64,000 nt of DNA. It comes from Lysinibacillus sp. BPa_S21 (lineage in GTDB: Bacteria > Bacillota > Bacilli > Bacillales_A > Planococcaceae). The position numbers and the translations under genes are program-made. Within the stretch, counting starts at the first letter, position 1. Each line of letters opens with the position of its first letter. Below are positions 8,026 to 16,409 of this stretch, in pieces. Below the pieces are notes generated by a model. That model did not search any database. It had not been told where the DNA came from and worked only from the letters and a program-made list of their open reading frames with translations. The stretch covers positions 372,001-436,000 of the forward strand of contig NZ_JALIRS010000001.1 in the NCBI RefSeq assembly GCF_023337795.1, in the 5' to 3' direction.

Positions 8026-8241
8026 ATGGGAATACAATATAGTACAGCTTATTTTGAAAAGTTGGATTTACTTGAAATTCTATATGCAGGGCAAGCAGCA
8101 TTAAAAGAAGCGATATCCACGCACAGTGTCAGTAAAAGACAAAAGGATTGCTTTGAACAAATTGAAGCAGCCATTGCAAAGCTAAATAAGGAAATTCGAA
8201 TACTTGAGCTAAACATTATCCAATCCGTAGATTCAAAATAA
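8026..8241 (+). CDS. hypothetical helical protein, 71 aa
   Basis: A short soluble protein with two predicted amphipathic helices: AYFEKLDLLEILYAGQAALKE, then KRQKDCFEQIEAAIAKLNKE. AAGGGG lies about ten bases before the ATG. No family recognised. Followed by its own terminator at 8251, which supports it being a real transcript end. Confidence 0.6.
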   Translation: MGIQYSTAYFEKLDLLEILYAGQAALKEAISTHSVSKRQKDCFEQIEAAIAKLNKEIRILELNIIQSVDSK

Positions 8242-8250
8242 ATAAAAATA

Positions 8251-8288
8251 ACTCATGCAAAAAGTAATTAAAATTGCATGGGTTTTTT
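8251..8288 (+). terminator. intrinsic terminator
   Basis: CTCATGCAA pairs with TTGCATGGG across an AT loop. Seven T follow. Confidence 0.8.
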
Positions 8289-8309
8289 TGAGAAAAGAAT
8301 TTGGATTGA

Positions 8310-8513
8310 GGATTCATTAATTTAATAGGAATATTAAGATTTTTGAAAGAAATGGGTAACTCAAATGCTATTTTGGGGGTTATTACTTACTGGCTGCAAC
8401 ATGATACGCAACAATCACCTGAGGAAATAGCAACGATGTTGATGGAAACAATGTTAAAAGGAACTTTTGAAGCAAGTGGATTACGTTCAATTATTGAAAA
8501 AGATAGTGAGTAG
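8310..8513 (+). pseudogene. remnant of a TetR-family regulator (C-terminal part)
   Basis: The open stretch reads INLIGILRFLKEMGNSN, then AILGVITYWLQHDTQQS, and ends at the TAG at 8511-8513. Such a pattern (LRFLKE, then YWLQHDTQQSPEEIATMLME) is the typical last two helices of a TetR ligand-binding domain. No helix-turn-helix part exists upstream: a TGA lies at 8307-8309 and the preceding terminator is only 20 bases away. An internal ATG at 8352 could still give a 53-residue product. I read it as a gene remnant. Confidence 0.6.
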
Positions 8514-8689
8514 AAAGCGATAAAGAAGTGCTTGATCATGGAAAACTCAACGATTTTTTTCGATATCAACGCTAATTTCGATAAGTGAAACTTATTGAAA
8601 TTAATAATTAACATTGATTTTACTTATATACAAAGCGGTTGTAAAATAATGTTAGTAATAAAGAATGGTATAAAAAACAGAAAAGAGTG

Positions 8690-9472
8690 ATGAAGATGGG
8701 CATTGATTTTCACAATAAAGAGAATCAAACTACTTATACTACTCGGCATGCAGACCAATCATGGGTGGAAGCAATGAAAGAACTTGTCCCTAGCATGACT
8801 ACTTCGAAGGCTACAGATATTGGCTGTGGCGGAGGAATTTATGCTAAAGCATTAGCAGATATGGGCGTACCTTCTGTAATAGTTGTTGATTTTTCACAGG
8901 CTATGCTTGTTGGGGCAAAAGAAAATTGTAAAGACTATCATAATATTACTTTCAAGCAAGGAGATGCATTGGATACAGGCTTAGACGATGACAGCTTCCA
9001 GTTAGTACTGGAACGAGCTTTAATTCATCATATTCAGGATTTAAAGGCTTGTTTTCAAGAGGCATATAGAATTTTAGAGGATAAAGGGGTCTATATTATC
9101 CAGGATCGGACACCTGAAGATTGTCTTTTAAAAGGGGATGACAATCATATTAGAGGCTATTTCTTTGAGCGTTTTCCAAAATTAAAGGAACAAGAAATTA
9201 AACGCAGACATAGTAGTGAATTAGTCATTGAGACACTTAAAGAAATTGGGTTTAGTGAGATTAAAGAAGTAAAGCTCTGGGAAACAAGAAAGGTGTATGA
9301 ACAGAAAGAACAATTATTAAAGGGTTTACAGGGAAGAACGGGTCGAAGTATTTTACACGAGTTAAACGATGAAGAGTTAATGGAATTAGTGAATGATATG
9401 GATAAAACCATATCAACTGAGGGTGCTATAGTAGAGAAGGACAGATGGACGATTTGGAAAGCAGTGAAATGA
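8690..9472 (+). CDS. class I SAM-dependent methyltransferase
   Basis: A soluble Rossmann-fold methyltransferase (Methyltransf_11/25 type) of 260 residues. Motif I ATDIGCGGGIYAKAL is at about residues 43-57, the acidic ribose-binding residue is in VVDFS at about residue 68, and motif II DDDSFQLVLERALIHHIQD follows. The C-terminal third is helical and charged. Substrate unknown. An upstream GTG at 8687 is an alternative start. A strong terminator follows at 9515. Confidence 0.85.
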   Translation: MKMGIDFHNKENQTTYTTRHADQSWVEAMKELVPSMTTSKATDIGCGGGIYAKALADMGVPSVIVVDFSQAMLVGAKENCKDYHNITFKQGDALDTGLDDDSFQLVLERALIHHIQDLKACFQEAYRILEDKGVYIIQDRTPEDCLLKGDDNHIRGYFFERFPKLKEQEIKRRHSSELVIETLKEIGFSEIKEVKLWETRKVYEQKEQLLKGLQGRTGRSILHELNDEELMELVNDMDKTISTEGAIVEKDRWTIWKAVK

Positions 9473-9514
9473 AAAAATTCGTTGGGCCCTACTATCAATC
9501 ATTTTAAGGAATAG

Positions 9515-9553
9515 AAAAATGCTCGCGTTCACTGTACAAACGAGAGCATTTTT
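9515..9553. terminator. bidirectional intrinsic terminator
   Basis: AAAAATGCTCGCGTT and AACGAGAGCATTTTT form a stem with A-run and T-run on the two sides. It lies between converging genes. Confidence 0.88.
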
Positions 9554-9557
9554 CTAT

Positions 9558-9956
9558 TTATTTACCAACTATAGCGACTAGGTATTGATCGCGATCTGCT
9601 TCTTCTTGCATTTTATTATTGACCAGCATTGCGCCATATCTCACATTTGTCATATCTCGATCAACTAAAAATTGAACATTCACTTTTTCGATTTTATTAT
9701 TGACAGGACAGTCTCCTTTAAATTCAACAACGTTCTGTCCTTTTTGTGTTTCAAAATACACCCAATAAGGATTTTCACAAGCGTTTGCAAGGCCAGACTC
9801 TAAAGTTTTATGACTATTTTCAAATGAATAGTTTTTAACATATGTAATATATTCATTATCGGTTATATCCTTTTGTGGACCGTAAAAATACCAAAATACC
9901 CCTAAAATCGCGATTGGCACAATCCACAGTATATTCCTTTTGCTTAATTTCCCCAT
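9558..9956 (-). CDS. membrane-anchored exported protein, 132 aa
   Basis: An N-terminal signal anchor (residues 8-25, ILWIVPIAILGVFWYFYG) is followed by a small extracytoplasmic domain with two cysteines (NACENP and GDCPVNN) that may form a disulfide. The domain ends DQYLVAIVGK. The start is close to a GGGGGGC-rich site upstream. No family with a known role is recognised. It is monocistronic and shares the terminator at 9515-9553 with the methyltransferase. Confidence 0.65.
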   Translation of the reverse strand: MGKLSKRNILWIVPIAILGVFWYFYGPQKDITDNEYITYVKNYSFENSHKTLESGLANACENPYWVYFETQKGQNVVEFKGDCPVNNKIEKVNVQFLVDRDMTNVRYGAMLVNNKMQEEADRDQYLVAIVGK

Positions 9957-10290
9957 ATTTAAAGCCCCCCTTTATTAAAATATTTTATCATCTTTATGCT
10001 GATTTTTGCTAGCTTACTATAATATTTTCTAAATTAGGTTTAAATATTGTAGGGGATGACTACGGGAGTTCCATCGTTCCTTGTTTTTATGAAAGGGTAT
10101 TTTTAAAATGAGGAAACTATACTGCTTACCATGACGTCATTTATGAAAGTAAGCAAGGAATTCAACTGGAATTAATCGGTATATATCACTTTGACCAACG
10201 ATAGATTCAAACTTACGGGAAAACGATCCTTACTTATTTAATATGAGGAACTATATTTACTAAGAAATTAAATGCAAGGAGATTTACAAA
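9957..10290. other. intergenic stretch with a possible gene remnant
   Basis: The divergent promoter region of the exported protein and bcrC. Around 10118-10203 one frame reads GNYTAYHDVIYES, then KQGIQLELIGIYHFDQR, before a stop. This looks like the tail of a decayed protein, but it has no start and no recognisable family. No other gene seen. Confidence 0.35.
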
Positions 10291-10902
10291 ATGAATTATG
10301 GAATTTTTCAATGGATTAATGATTTAGCTGGTCGCTATCCTTTACTTGATAAAGGGATGATTTTCATTACAGATAGCGTTCCGTATGTCGTCATCGTATT
10401 CATGTTATTTTTATGGTTTACAGCAAACAAAGAAAAAAGGACAGAAAAACAATATACTGCTTTTTATATTGTCTTTACAGTTATACTTGGATTGGGTCTA
10501 AACGCACTCATTCACTTATTTTACTATCATGCGCGACCATTCATTACATATGATGTTCATCAGTTAGTACCACATGCTGATGATTCTTCGTTTGTCAGTG
10601 ATCATTCAGTCTTAGTATTCGCTCTAGCATGGACGTTACTTTTACGAAAAGACTCGTGGAAGTATCCTGTGTTAATATGGGCTATCTTAGTAGGTATTTC
10701 GCGAATCTTCGTAGGGGTTCATTATCCAGCGGACGTAATTGGCGGAGCCCTTTTGTCACTGGGGGCAGGTTTTGTCATTATCAAATTCTCCAACATATTG
10801 GAGCCAGTGGTACAAGTTCTATTCAGTATTTATAACAAACTAACGAAACGCATCCCTTTTTTAGCGAAATTCGGACCTAAAGATTTAAGTCAAGGAAATT
10901 AA
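10291..10902 (+). CDS. bcrC: undecaprenyl-diphosphatase BcrC (PAP2 family)
   Basis: It dephosphorylates undecaprenyl pyrophosphate at the outer face of the membrane. This recycles the lipid carrier of cell-wall synthesis and gives bacitracin tolerance. The 203-residue length and N-terminus MNYGIFQWIND match Bacillus BcrC. The PAP2 signature is present: YYHARPF, then FVSDHSVL (the usual P of PSDH is V here), then SRIFVGVHYPADVIGG with the catalytic His. About five membrane helices. GGAG lies before the ATG. Monocistronic; the inverted-repeat element at 10917 acts as its terminator. Confidence 0.88.
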   Translation: MNYGIFQWINDLAGRYPLLDKGMIFITDSVPYVVIVFMLFLWFTANKEKRTEKQYTAFYIVFTVILGLGLNALIHLFYYHARPFITYDVHQLVPHADDSSFVSDHSVLVFALAWTLLLRKDSWKYPVLIWAILVGISRIFVGVHYPADVIGGALLSLGAGFVIIKFSNILEPVVQVLFSIYNKLTKRIPFLAKFGPKDLSQGN

Positions 10903-10916
10903 TAAAGCAAAGATGA

Positions 10917-11019
10917 AGAGGCTGAGGCAAAACCCATCTCTAAACTAAAAAGCCGGTGAAATTCTACGATCAGTAAAATTTCACCGGTTTTTTAGTTGGG
11001 GTTTGTCCTAGCCTCTTTA
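10917..11019. repeat. nested inverted-repeat element, copy 1
   Basis: Outer arms AGAGGCTGAGGCAAAACCC and GGGGTTTGTCCTAGCCTCTT pair imperfectly. Inside them is a second hairpin: AAAAAGCCGGTGAAATT with AATTTCACCGGTTTTTT. The outer arms resemble those of the element at 12531-12659. Such GAGGCTGRGAC-ended intergenic elements are common in Firmicutes and can act as terminators. Confidence 0.75.
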
Positions 11020-11240
11020 TCTTTATTTAAGCAAAATAAAAGGATTAAATTTGTATCAATATGTTAAAGAAATCTTAGAAGTACAAAATGAACAGATATA
11101 TAAGATACATCAATGTTATGTAGGTTTAGAATAATGTTTGAAAAACTACTTTGCAAACGTTGATTTTACAACAAACTAAACCTAATTATTCTGACTAAAG
11201 ATTAATCAAAATAACTAAATTGATATTTAGGTAGCTTTTC
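11020..11240. other. intergenic stretch, no gene seen
   Basis: AT-rich. A 28-codon open stretch beginning LYQYVKEILEVQ (from the TTG near 11051) has no ribosome binding site and I do not call it. Confidence 0.4.
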
Positions 11241-11276
11241 AAAAAAGTTTGATTAAATCGCTTAATGAGAATCAAA
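11241..11276 (-). terminator. probable intrinsic terminator of the LexA-controlled operon
   Basis: On the minus strand TTTGATT and AATCAAA form a stem around an AT-rich loop and are followed by CTTTTTT. It begins at the stop codon of the second gene of the operon. Confidence 0.6.
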
Positions 11277-11277
11277 T

Positions 11278-11766
11278 TTAATCATCTTTTAAATTTTGTA
11301 ACTCAAACATATATTGATCGTATAGTTTACCACTCTCAAACTGGATTATTGACTCAAGAGTTGACTCTAACATTCCAATTTTCAATGTAATCGCTATTTC
11401 CGACATTGGCGCTACTTCTTGAATAGTTCTTTTATATTTTTCTAATTCTAAAATTCTTTCAGTTAGTTCTTTAAATTCTTTTAATGAATTTTCCCCTTTA
11501 TTCTCAAATGGTCGTGCTAAATTAACTTCTTTTAATTCGTCATTATACTTTTCAATCGTTTCTTTTCTCATTTTGTCAGCTTTATCTGCTTGAACTTGCA
11601 TTGGTCCGAAGCGAAACTTAGAACGCCATGCTGTAAATGTTTTAATTGGAACACCTAGCAATTCGGCACCCTCCCACTTCTCCATTCCTTTTTCTACACA
11701 AACTACATACATAATTTCCTTTAATGGCTTCCCAAATTTTTCTTCTACCATGGTTTTGTAATCCAT
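11278..11766 (-). CDS. helix-turn-helix and coiled-coil protein of unknown function, 162 aa
   Basis: Residues about 27-50 (KWEGAELLGVPIKTFTAWR) look like a helix-turn-helix, with a terminase-small-subunit or transposase-like flavour. The remainder is highly charged helix (MRKETIEKYNDELKEV; FKELTERILELEKYKRT) suggesting coiled coil. A weak AGGAGTGG-type site precedes the ATG. It is the second gene of a two-gene unit: the first gene ends 61 bases upstream, and the pair shares one promoter with a LexA box. A DNA-binding role is inferred only. No known family recognised. Confidence 0.7.
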   Translation of the reverse strand: MDYKTMVEEKFGKPLKEIMYVVCVEKGMEKWEGAELLGVPIKTFTAWRSKFRFGPMQVQADKADKMRKETIEKYNDELKEVNLARPFENKGENSLKEFKELTERILELEKYKRTIQEVAPMSEIAITLKIGMLESTLESIIQFESGKLYDQYMFELQNLKDD

Positions 11767-11827
11767 AACGAACCACTCCTAAATAATTTGTCATTACTAT
11801 TTTTCACAATGACTACAATATAATAGT

Positions 11828-12337
11828 TTACTTTCTACTACTACTTATTCTCAATTTATTAGCTTCTTTAATCATATTAATTTTTTCTTGATGTATTTTT
11901 TTTAGTGAGCATATTTTATTTTCTACGACTACCGGTGCATTTTTTCCTAAGTTAGGAAATTTTTTATTTAAATACTCATATAAAGCTATTTTTTCGTTAA
12001 TAGATGGAACACTAGGTGCTAGAGGTAATTCAAAAGGTGATTTGTTATCTGCCAGTTCTTGAGGTGTATTATAAATAAACTGAAATGCATTTTTCAACAC
12101 CTTGCTGTTCCTTTCATCATTCAACTCATATATACCTTCAGAATCAAGATTAACTCGGTCAAATTCAACAAATATTAGCTTATCCGGTTTTCTATCTTTT
12201 GTTTCGTAATAAAGCATGACTTTTAAAACATCTTGCCCTGAAAGTTCCTTTAATTCTTTAAACTTCCCGTTCTTAGGATTAGGAACCTTATAAACTTTAC
12301 ATTCTTTAGAAATATATAACCATTTCACACCACTCAT
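11828..12337 (-). CDS. unknown protein, first gene of a LexA-controlled pair, 169 aa
   Basis: A soluble basic protein with no motif I recognise. The N-terminal half is beta-rich (VKWLYISKECKVYKVPNP and DRKPDKLIFVEFDRVNLD). The C-terminal half is helical and lysine-rich (NEKIALYEYLNKKFPNLGK, then KKIHQEKINMIKEANKL). The ATG at 12337 follows AAGGGGGA. Its promoter lies at 12383-12412, and a perfect SOS box lies between that promoter and the ribosome binding site. Expression is therefore expected only on DNA damage. Its neighbour encodes a putative DNA-binding protein. Confidence 0.75.
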   Translation of the reverse strand: MSGVKWLYISKECKVYKVPNPKNGKFKELKELSGQDVLKVMLYYETKDRKPDKLIFVEFDRVNLDSEGIYELNDERNSKVLKNAFQFIYNTPQELADNKSPFELPLAPSVPSINEKIALYEYLNKKFPNLGKNAPVVVENKICSLKKIHQEKINMIKEANKLRISSSRK

Positions 12338-12359
12338 AATCTATCCCCCTTAATAAAAA

Positions 12360-12373
12360 GGAACATTCGTTCG
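12360..12373 (-). promoter_or_regulatory. LexA (DinR) SOS box
   Basis: On the minus strand the site reads CGAACGAATGTTCC. It fits the Gram-positive SOS consensus CGAACRNRYGTTYC at all 14 positions. It lies about ten bases downstream of the -10 element, where bound LexA would block initiation, and 23 bases upstream of the start codon of the gene ending at 11828. Confidence 0.88.
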
Positions 12374-12382
12374 CTTATTTTA

Positions 12383-12412
12383 ATTATAAACGAACAGATA
12401 TTAAAAGTTCAA
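12383..12412 (-). promoter_or_regulatory. sigma-A promoter of the LexA-controlled operon
   Basis: Minus-strand TTGAAC (12412-12407) and TATAAT (12388-12383) are separated by 18 bases. The start site predicted near 12376 falls at the edge of the LexA box. Confidence 0.75.
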
Positions 12413-12530
12413 ATTTTAAACAACTTTATTTAAACGACTAAGTTGTAACTGTCACAACCTAATCGTGAAGAAGCTGCTTGATTTTGGTTGCCTTCGTGGG
12501 AAGCTAAAGGGCATTTTAATTCTACAAAGT

Positions 12531-12659
12531 GAGGTTGGACAAAAAGAAAAATGTTAAACCGGTTGTATTTCGGCTTAACATTTTTTGATTTAGGAAGGAA
12601 CACTCTACTAATTGAAGTGCTATTTTTCAAAATAATCGAGTTCTGTCCCAGCCTGTTTT
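12531..12659. repeat. nested inverted-repeat element, copy 2
   Basis: Outer ends GAGGTTGGAC and GTCCCAGCCTG are inverted and resemble those of copy 1 at 10917-11019. An internal hairpin (AAATGTTAA-ACCG with CGG-TTAACATTTTTT) carries a T-run. Together the two copies bracket the LexA-controlled gene pair. The stretch from 12413 to 12530 shows no gene. Confidence 0.65.
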
Positions 12660-12686
12660 GATTTTATGGGCTTATACTACTCATTT

Positions 12687-14192
12687 TTATTTACCCCGAT
12701 GTACATAATGCTGTGTGGCATTTCCTGCATTAAATTGCTCAGTAATATATTGGACAGCCTGTTGTAGCGCTAATTTACTGTTACAAGTGAAAACATCTAT
12801 TGCGGCATAACCGAATTCTGGCCACGTATGAATAGTCAAATGTGATTCTTGAATAATGACTACACCGCTAACTCCATAAGGTGAAAAATGGTGGAAATGT
12901 TCGGTCACAATTGTTGCCTTTGCTTTATGGGCAGCTTGACACATAATCTTTTTAATTTGTTGTACGTCATTGAGCAAGGCAACATTGCAATCGTGCAACT
13001 CTAATAAAATATGATGCCCTAATGCTTGCTGGGATTGTGATTTTTCTACTGTTCTCTTAATTTGTGAAAACTTGTTGTTTTTGCAATACGCACAACCGCT
13101 GGAATGAAGTTGAGTAATCGTAGTATATTCGTTGCCAGCACCTACTGTAAGTGAGTTCTTACAATGATTACACTGATAAACAACAGATTTCCGCTCAACC
13201 TCTCCTGTGTAAATTGATCGCGTAAATTTACGCTGATTAGGAATGTAGGGAATCATTTGATCGGTTGTTTGTAAAACAAATAACTGGCTTGTAGCGCCTA
13301 AAATCTGCGCACCTTCATAAGTATTTATGTCGTATTTAATACTATTAATTACAAAGCCCATAGCATGTAAGCTTTGCTGTAGCTCCCACTGTTTTTGATA
13401 GCTACGTTTGGCGTAGGAAAAAAACACATGCCGCATTGCTTCTGGCTTTAGTGCATCAATTGCACGAGATAAAAAGAGCTGTGCGCCAATCAAGGTATAT
13501 GGTGTATCTGTGTATACGCAATCAAACTGTTGAGCGTATCGATTTGGTAGTGGCTTCTGAACGTTATAATAATCTGCTTTAATCGGAATCTCATAGTCTT
13601 TAGCTATTTTGTCAATAGTCCTTAAAACGCGTCTATCAATATCTAACACAACAATTTTAGTTGCAGAATGTGGAGCGATTTTCTTTAGTAAAAACGCTAG
13701 TGCAATACTGATAAAATCATCATCGCCTAAACACAAAATACGCTTATTGAGTAGCATCGAATAATCCAGTGCAAGCAATGCACGTTTTAAGGCTGTCTCA
13801 ACTGTACATTTTGCTTGATCAATTGCCACGTCAGCTGTAGGTCTAGCATCATAAATAGTGCTTAATTCGCTTATATGTTGATTAATCCATTCTGTCCGAA
13901 ATGCTTCATCTGTCGTTAATTGAAGGTAGAGTTCAGCATTGGCACCTGAGAGTTGAAAATATTGCGAAACGGCTAGCTTGCCTTTTTTCGTTAAGCTATG
14001 TTTCCCCCAACCTTGTTTGGCAAATTCTTTCTTCATTGCTGAAACGATGGGTATTGGTAAGTCTGTCATATAAGCTAAAGATTTAGTTGTACAATTTTTA
14101 TAGAAATATAAAGAAAGTAGAGCTTTTTCTAATGTATGATAATGTTCTTCAAGCTGCATATCAGCTGTAATTTGTTGTAATTGTTTTTGCAT
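12687..14192 (-). CDS. fused branched-polyamine synthase (BpsA/DUF43) and AdoMet decarboxylase (SpeD)
   Basis: N-terminal winged-helix-like segment (residues 1-75), then a BpsA-type aminopropyltransferase domain: [19 protein letters not shown] near residue 160, [15 protein letters not shown], and [13 protein letters not shown] (TDPPE in BpsA, catalytic Asp kept). A zinc ribbon follows (CNHCK...CAYCKN, about 345-370). The C-terminal ~115 residues are a prokaryotic AdoMet decarboxylase with [18 protein letters not shown]; the Ser is the expected self-cleavage site forming the pyruvoyl group. One polypeptide would thus make decarboxylated AdoMet and use it for aminopropyl transfer, possibly to N4-branched polyamines. 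GAGAGGA precedes the ATG. The family calls are firm; the product is inference. Confidence 0.87.
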   Translation of the reverse strand: MQKQLQQITADMQLEEHYHTLEKALLSLYFYKNCTTKSLAYMTDLPIPIVSAMKKEFAKQGWGKHSLTKKGKLAVSQYFQLSGANAELYLQLTTDEAFRTEWINQHISELSTIYDARPTADVAIDQAKCTVETALKRALLALDYSMLLNKRILCLGDDDFISIALAFLLKKIAPHSATKIVVLDIDRRVLRTIDKIAKDYEIPIKADYYNVQKPLPNRYAQQFDCVYTDTPYTLIGAQLFLSRAIDALKPEAMRHVFFSYAKRSYQKQWELQQSLHAMGFVINSIKYDINTYEGAQILGATSQLFVLQTTDQMIPYIPNQRKFTRSIYTGEVERKSVVYQCNHCKNSLTVGAGNEYTTITQLHSSGCAYCKNNKFSQIKRTVEKSQSQQALGHHILLELHDCNVALLNDVQQIKKIMCQAAHKAKATIVTEHFHHFSPYGVSGVVIIQESHLTIHTWPEFGYAAIDVFTCNSKLALQQAVQYITEQFNAGNATQHYVHRGK

Positions 14193-14205
14193 TGTAGAAT
14201 CGTCC

Positions 14206-14450
14206 TCTCAATTTTAATAAGTACAAAATTAAAATTGTCTAAATCAACGAATAGAAAAAGCGCGACTAAAATTAGTCGCGCTAAAGTTTATACTAAGCTC
14301 ACTAATTCTAATCCTGCTATTTTTTGCACAACAAATAACACCCATAAAAGGTGGTATTGTTCAACAAAATTAAGCTATAACGTTGATTTAGATTAGAATT
14401 CTACAGTAACAAAAAGTTCACCCTTTAATAAAATAGTACTTCAACTATAT
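14206..14450 (-). promoter_or_regulatory. leader region of the polyamine fusion gene, possible attenuator
   Basis: On the minus strand a perfect 10-bp stem (GCGCGACTAA with TTAGTCGCGC, 14259-14282) is followed by TTTTTC, so it has the form of an intrinsic terminator. It lies about 67 bases before the start codon. The next gene upstream is divergent, so no upstream operon needs terminating there. A second weaker hairpin (CACC with GGTG and AATA with TATT) lies at about 14322-14355. This suggests transcription attenuation, but no known riboswitch class is recognised. Confidence 0.45.
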
Positions 14451-14759
14451 AATAGATATAGTAAATATGCAAATTTTAGTATTTCTCGCTAATCTGTGAA
14501 TTTTGCTCAAAATGTGGATAGTAATTTATAAAAGGGGATAGGAATGTCCTTATACAAATTGCGAAGGATGAGCCATCAAAATAATTAGAACATAAAGCTA
14601 GGCATTTATGATGGAACATTTATTTTTTTGGAGATAAATGTAATCAGGAAACTTGCGAACAGTACATCTTTTTTCAACATGAAGGCATAAATATTGAAAT
14701 AGCTAATATTCAGTGCTATTATGGACATATAAAGTCTTTTATTGGGGTGAATAACAGTA

Positions 14760-15146
14760 ATGAAATATTCTAAGGCTACCAATTATGCACTACACACAAT
14801 GCTTTTTCTTGCAAAACAAATACCAAATAAACCAATGGGTGTCCAACAATTAGCTGAGATGCAAAATGTCTCTCCCACTTATTTATCTAAAATACTAACT
14901 AAGTTAGTAAAAGAGGGAATGATCAACTCCGTTTCGGGTGCTAATGGTGGATATACACTTCGTCACGATTGGGAAGATATTTCATTTTTAGATATTATAC
15001 ATGCAGTTGAAGGCAAATCTTCGTTGTTTGATTGTTGTTTATACAATGATCCTAAGTGTGTAATAAAAGAAGTAATGTTATCTGCGGAAGAAAAACTGGA
15101 GAATGAGCTAAGAAATAGAAAAATATCGGATCTTGTGAAAAAATAG
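14760..15146 (+). CDS. Rrf2 family transcriptional regulator
   Basis: A 128-residue winged-helix repressor. MKYSKATNYALHTMLFLA and VQQLAEMQNVSPTYLSKILTKL form the Rrf2 DNA-binding domain, and SGANGGYTL is the wing. Three cysteines (FDCCLYNDPKC, around residues 91-99) lie where Rrf2 proteins bind an iron-sulfur cluster or sense thiol stress. The downstream flavoprotein and thioredoxin genes are its likely targets by position. The AT-rich 235-base gap after it may carry the operator. Closest in kind to NsrR/YwnA-type regulators. Confidence 0.88.
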   Translation: MKYSKATNYALHTMLFLAKQIPNKPMGVQQLAEMQNVSPTYLSKILTKLVKEGMINSVSGANGGYTLRHDWEDISFLDIIHAVEGKSSLFDCCLYNDPKCVIKEVMLSAEEKLENELRNRKISDLVKK

Positions 15147-15380
15147 TCGTGGATTTAGTCCACTATTATTTTTTGAACAATTGCGGATATAATGAGTCTT
15201 TTAAGTCTTTAAAAAGTTAACGGGCGATCTTAGAATTTTTACACTCTGGAATTTTTCTTGGTGCTTATTTTTAAAAATATCAAATGGTTATAGCTTAGAT
15301 TATGCTGTTTAAACTTTAATTTTGGACTAAAATGCATGTTGTACAACATGTACTCTAAACAATTAATGGAGGAAAGTTAC

Positions 15381-16277
15381 ATGGAATTTTTTGATTGTGC
15401 AGTTATAGGTGCAGGTGCCGCTGGTTTAAATGCAAGTTTGATTTTAGGAAGGTCCCGTAAAAAAGTCGCGTTATTTGATAATGGGACAAATCGGAATCGA
15501 GTGACTCAGGAATCACATGGGTTTCTAACACGTGATGGGATTAAACCAGCAGAGTTTAAAGAAATAGCTATAAATGATGTAAAAAAATACTCATCAGTTC
15601 ATTTTTATAAAAACACGGTTATGAATATAACAAAGCAATCAAACGGATTGTTTAAAATTGAAACGTTAGAAGATGTAGAGATTGTTGCAGAGAGAATTAT
15701 ATTAGCAACAGGTGTACAAGAGGAATTCCCATCGGTTTCGGACATTAAAAAGTATTATGGAAAAAGTTTATTTAGCTGCCCAACTTGTGATGGATGGGAA
15801 TTAAGAGATCAACCCCTAATTATTATTTCAGAAAATGAAGAACATACTCTTTTTAAAGGAAAGCTTATTTATAACTGGTCAAAGGATTTAGTAATAGCGA
15901 CAAATGGTCAGGAACTTTCTACTCCGACATTGAATGAACTACAAAGAAAAGATATAACAGTTATTACTGAACCTATTCAGAATCTAAATGGTGAGGACGG
16001 ATATTTAAACAAAGTAGTGTTTAGCTCTGGACTTGAAATTGAAAGAGCTGGAGGATTTATAGTCCCTATTTTTGTACGTCCCAATCAATTTGCTGAGCAG
16101 CTTAGTTGTCAATTAAATGAAAATGGTAGCATTGTGACAGATGAGGCAGGGCGAACGTCACAGGAAAATGTTTATGCAGCGGGGGAGACAGCTAAATTGG
16201 GTCAGTCTTCATTAATAGTTGCTGCTGCTGAAGGATATAAAAGCGCGATGGCAGTTGTTTTTGATAGTACAATTTAA
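15381..16277 (+). CDS. thioredoxin-reductase-like flavoprotein with CPTC redox motif
   Basis: A low-molecular-weight disulfide oxidoreductase fold of 298 residues. The FAD-binding loop VIGAGAAGLNASLILGRSRK is at residues 7-26, the redox motif FSCPTCDGWELRDQ near residue 135, and the second FAD motif RTSQENVYAAGETA near residue 262. Where thioredoxin reductase has a GxGxxA NADPH loop, this protein has IIISENEEHTLFKGK. That is a known feature of this Bacillus subfamily, so its electron donor is uncertain. The start at 15381 is chosen for GGAGGAAAG just upstream. It is first in a cluster with thioredoxin and a paralogue. Confidence 0.87.
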   Translation: MEFFDCAVIGAGAAGLNASLILGRSRKKVALFDNGTNRNRVTQESHGFLTRDGIKPAEFKEIAINDVKKYSSVHFYKNTVMNITKQSNGLFKIETLEDVEIVAERIILATGVQEEFPSVSDIKKYYGKSLFSCPTCDGWELRDQPLIIISENEEHTLFKGKLIYNWSKDLVIATNGQELSTPTLNELQRKDITVITEPIQNLNGEDGYLNKVVFSSGLEIERAGGFIVPIFVRPNQFAEQLSCQLNENGSIVTDEAGRTSQENVYAAGETAKLGQSSLIVAAAEGYKSAMAVVFDSTI

Positions 16278-16409
16278 AACTTCACTTTAATTACGGATAT
16301 TAAAGGTCTCTTTAGTATTTATTGAAAGGGGGGATTGTAGGTTCAGGTAATTAACACGTAAAGCATATTTTATCTTTAAATTTTATATTTCCATGAAGGA
16401 GGAAAAATT

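Noticed and set aside
12430-12630. A 66-codon minus-strand open frame
   Set aside because: It lies across the inverted-repeat element at 12531-12659 and is explained by that hairpin sequence.
14620-14766. A short open stretch beginning near WNIYFFGDKCNQETCEQ, before the Rrf2 gene
   Set aside because: It has protein-like composition but no start codon, no ribosome binding site and a stop directly upstream; it may be a gene remnant, but I cannot name a family.
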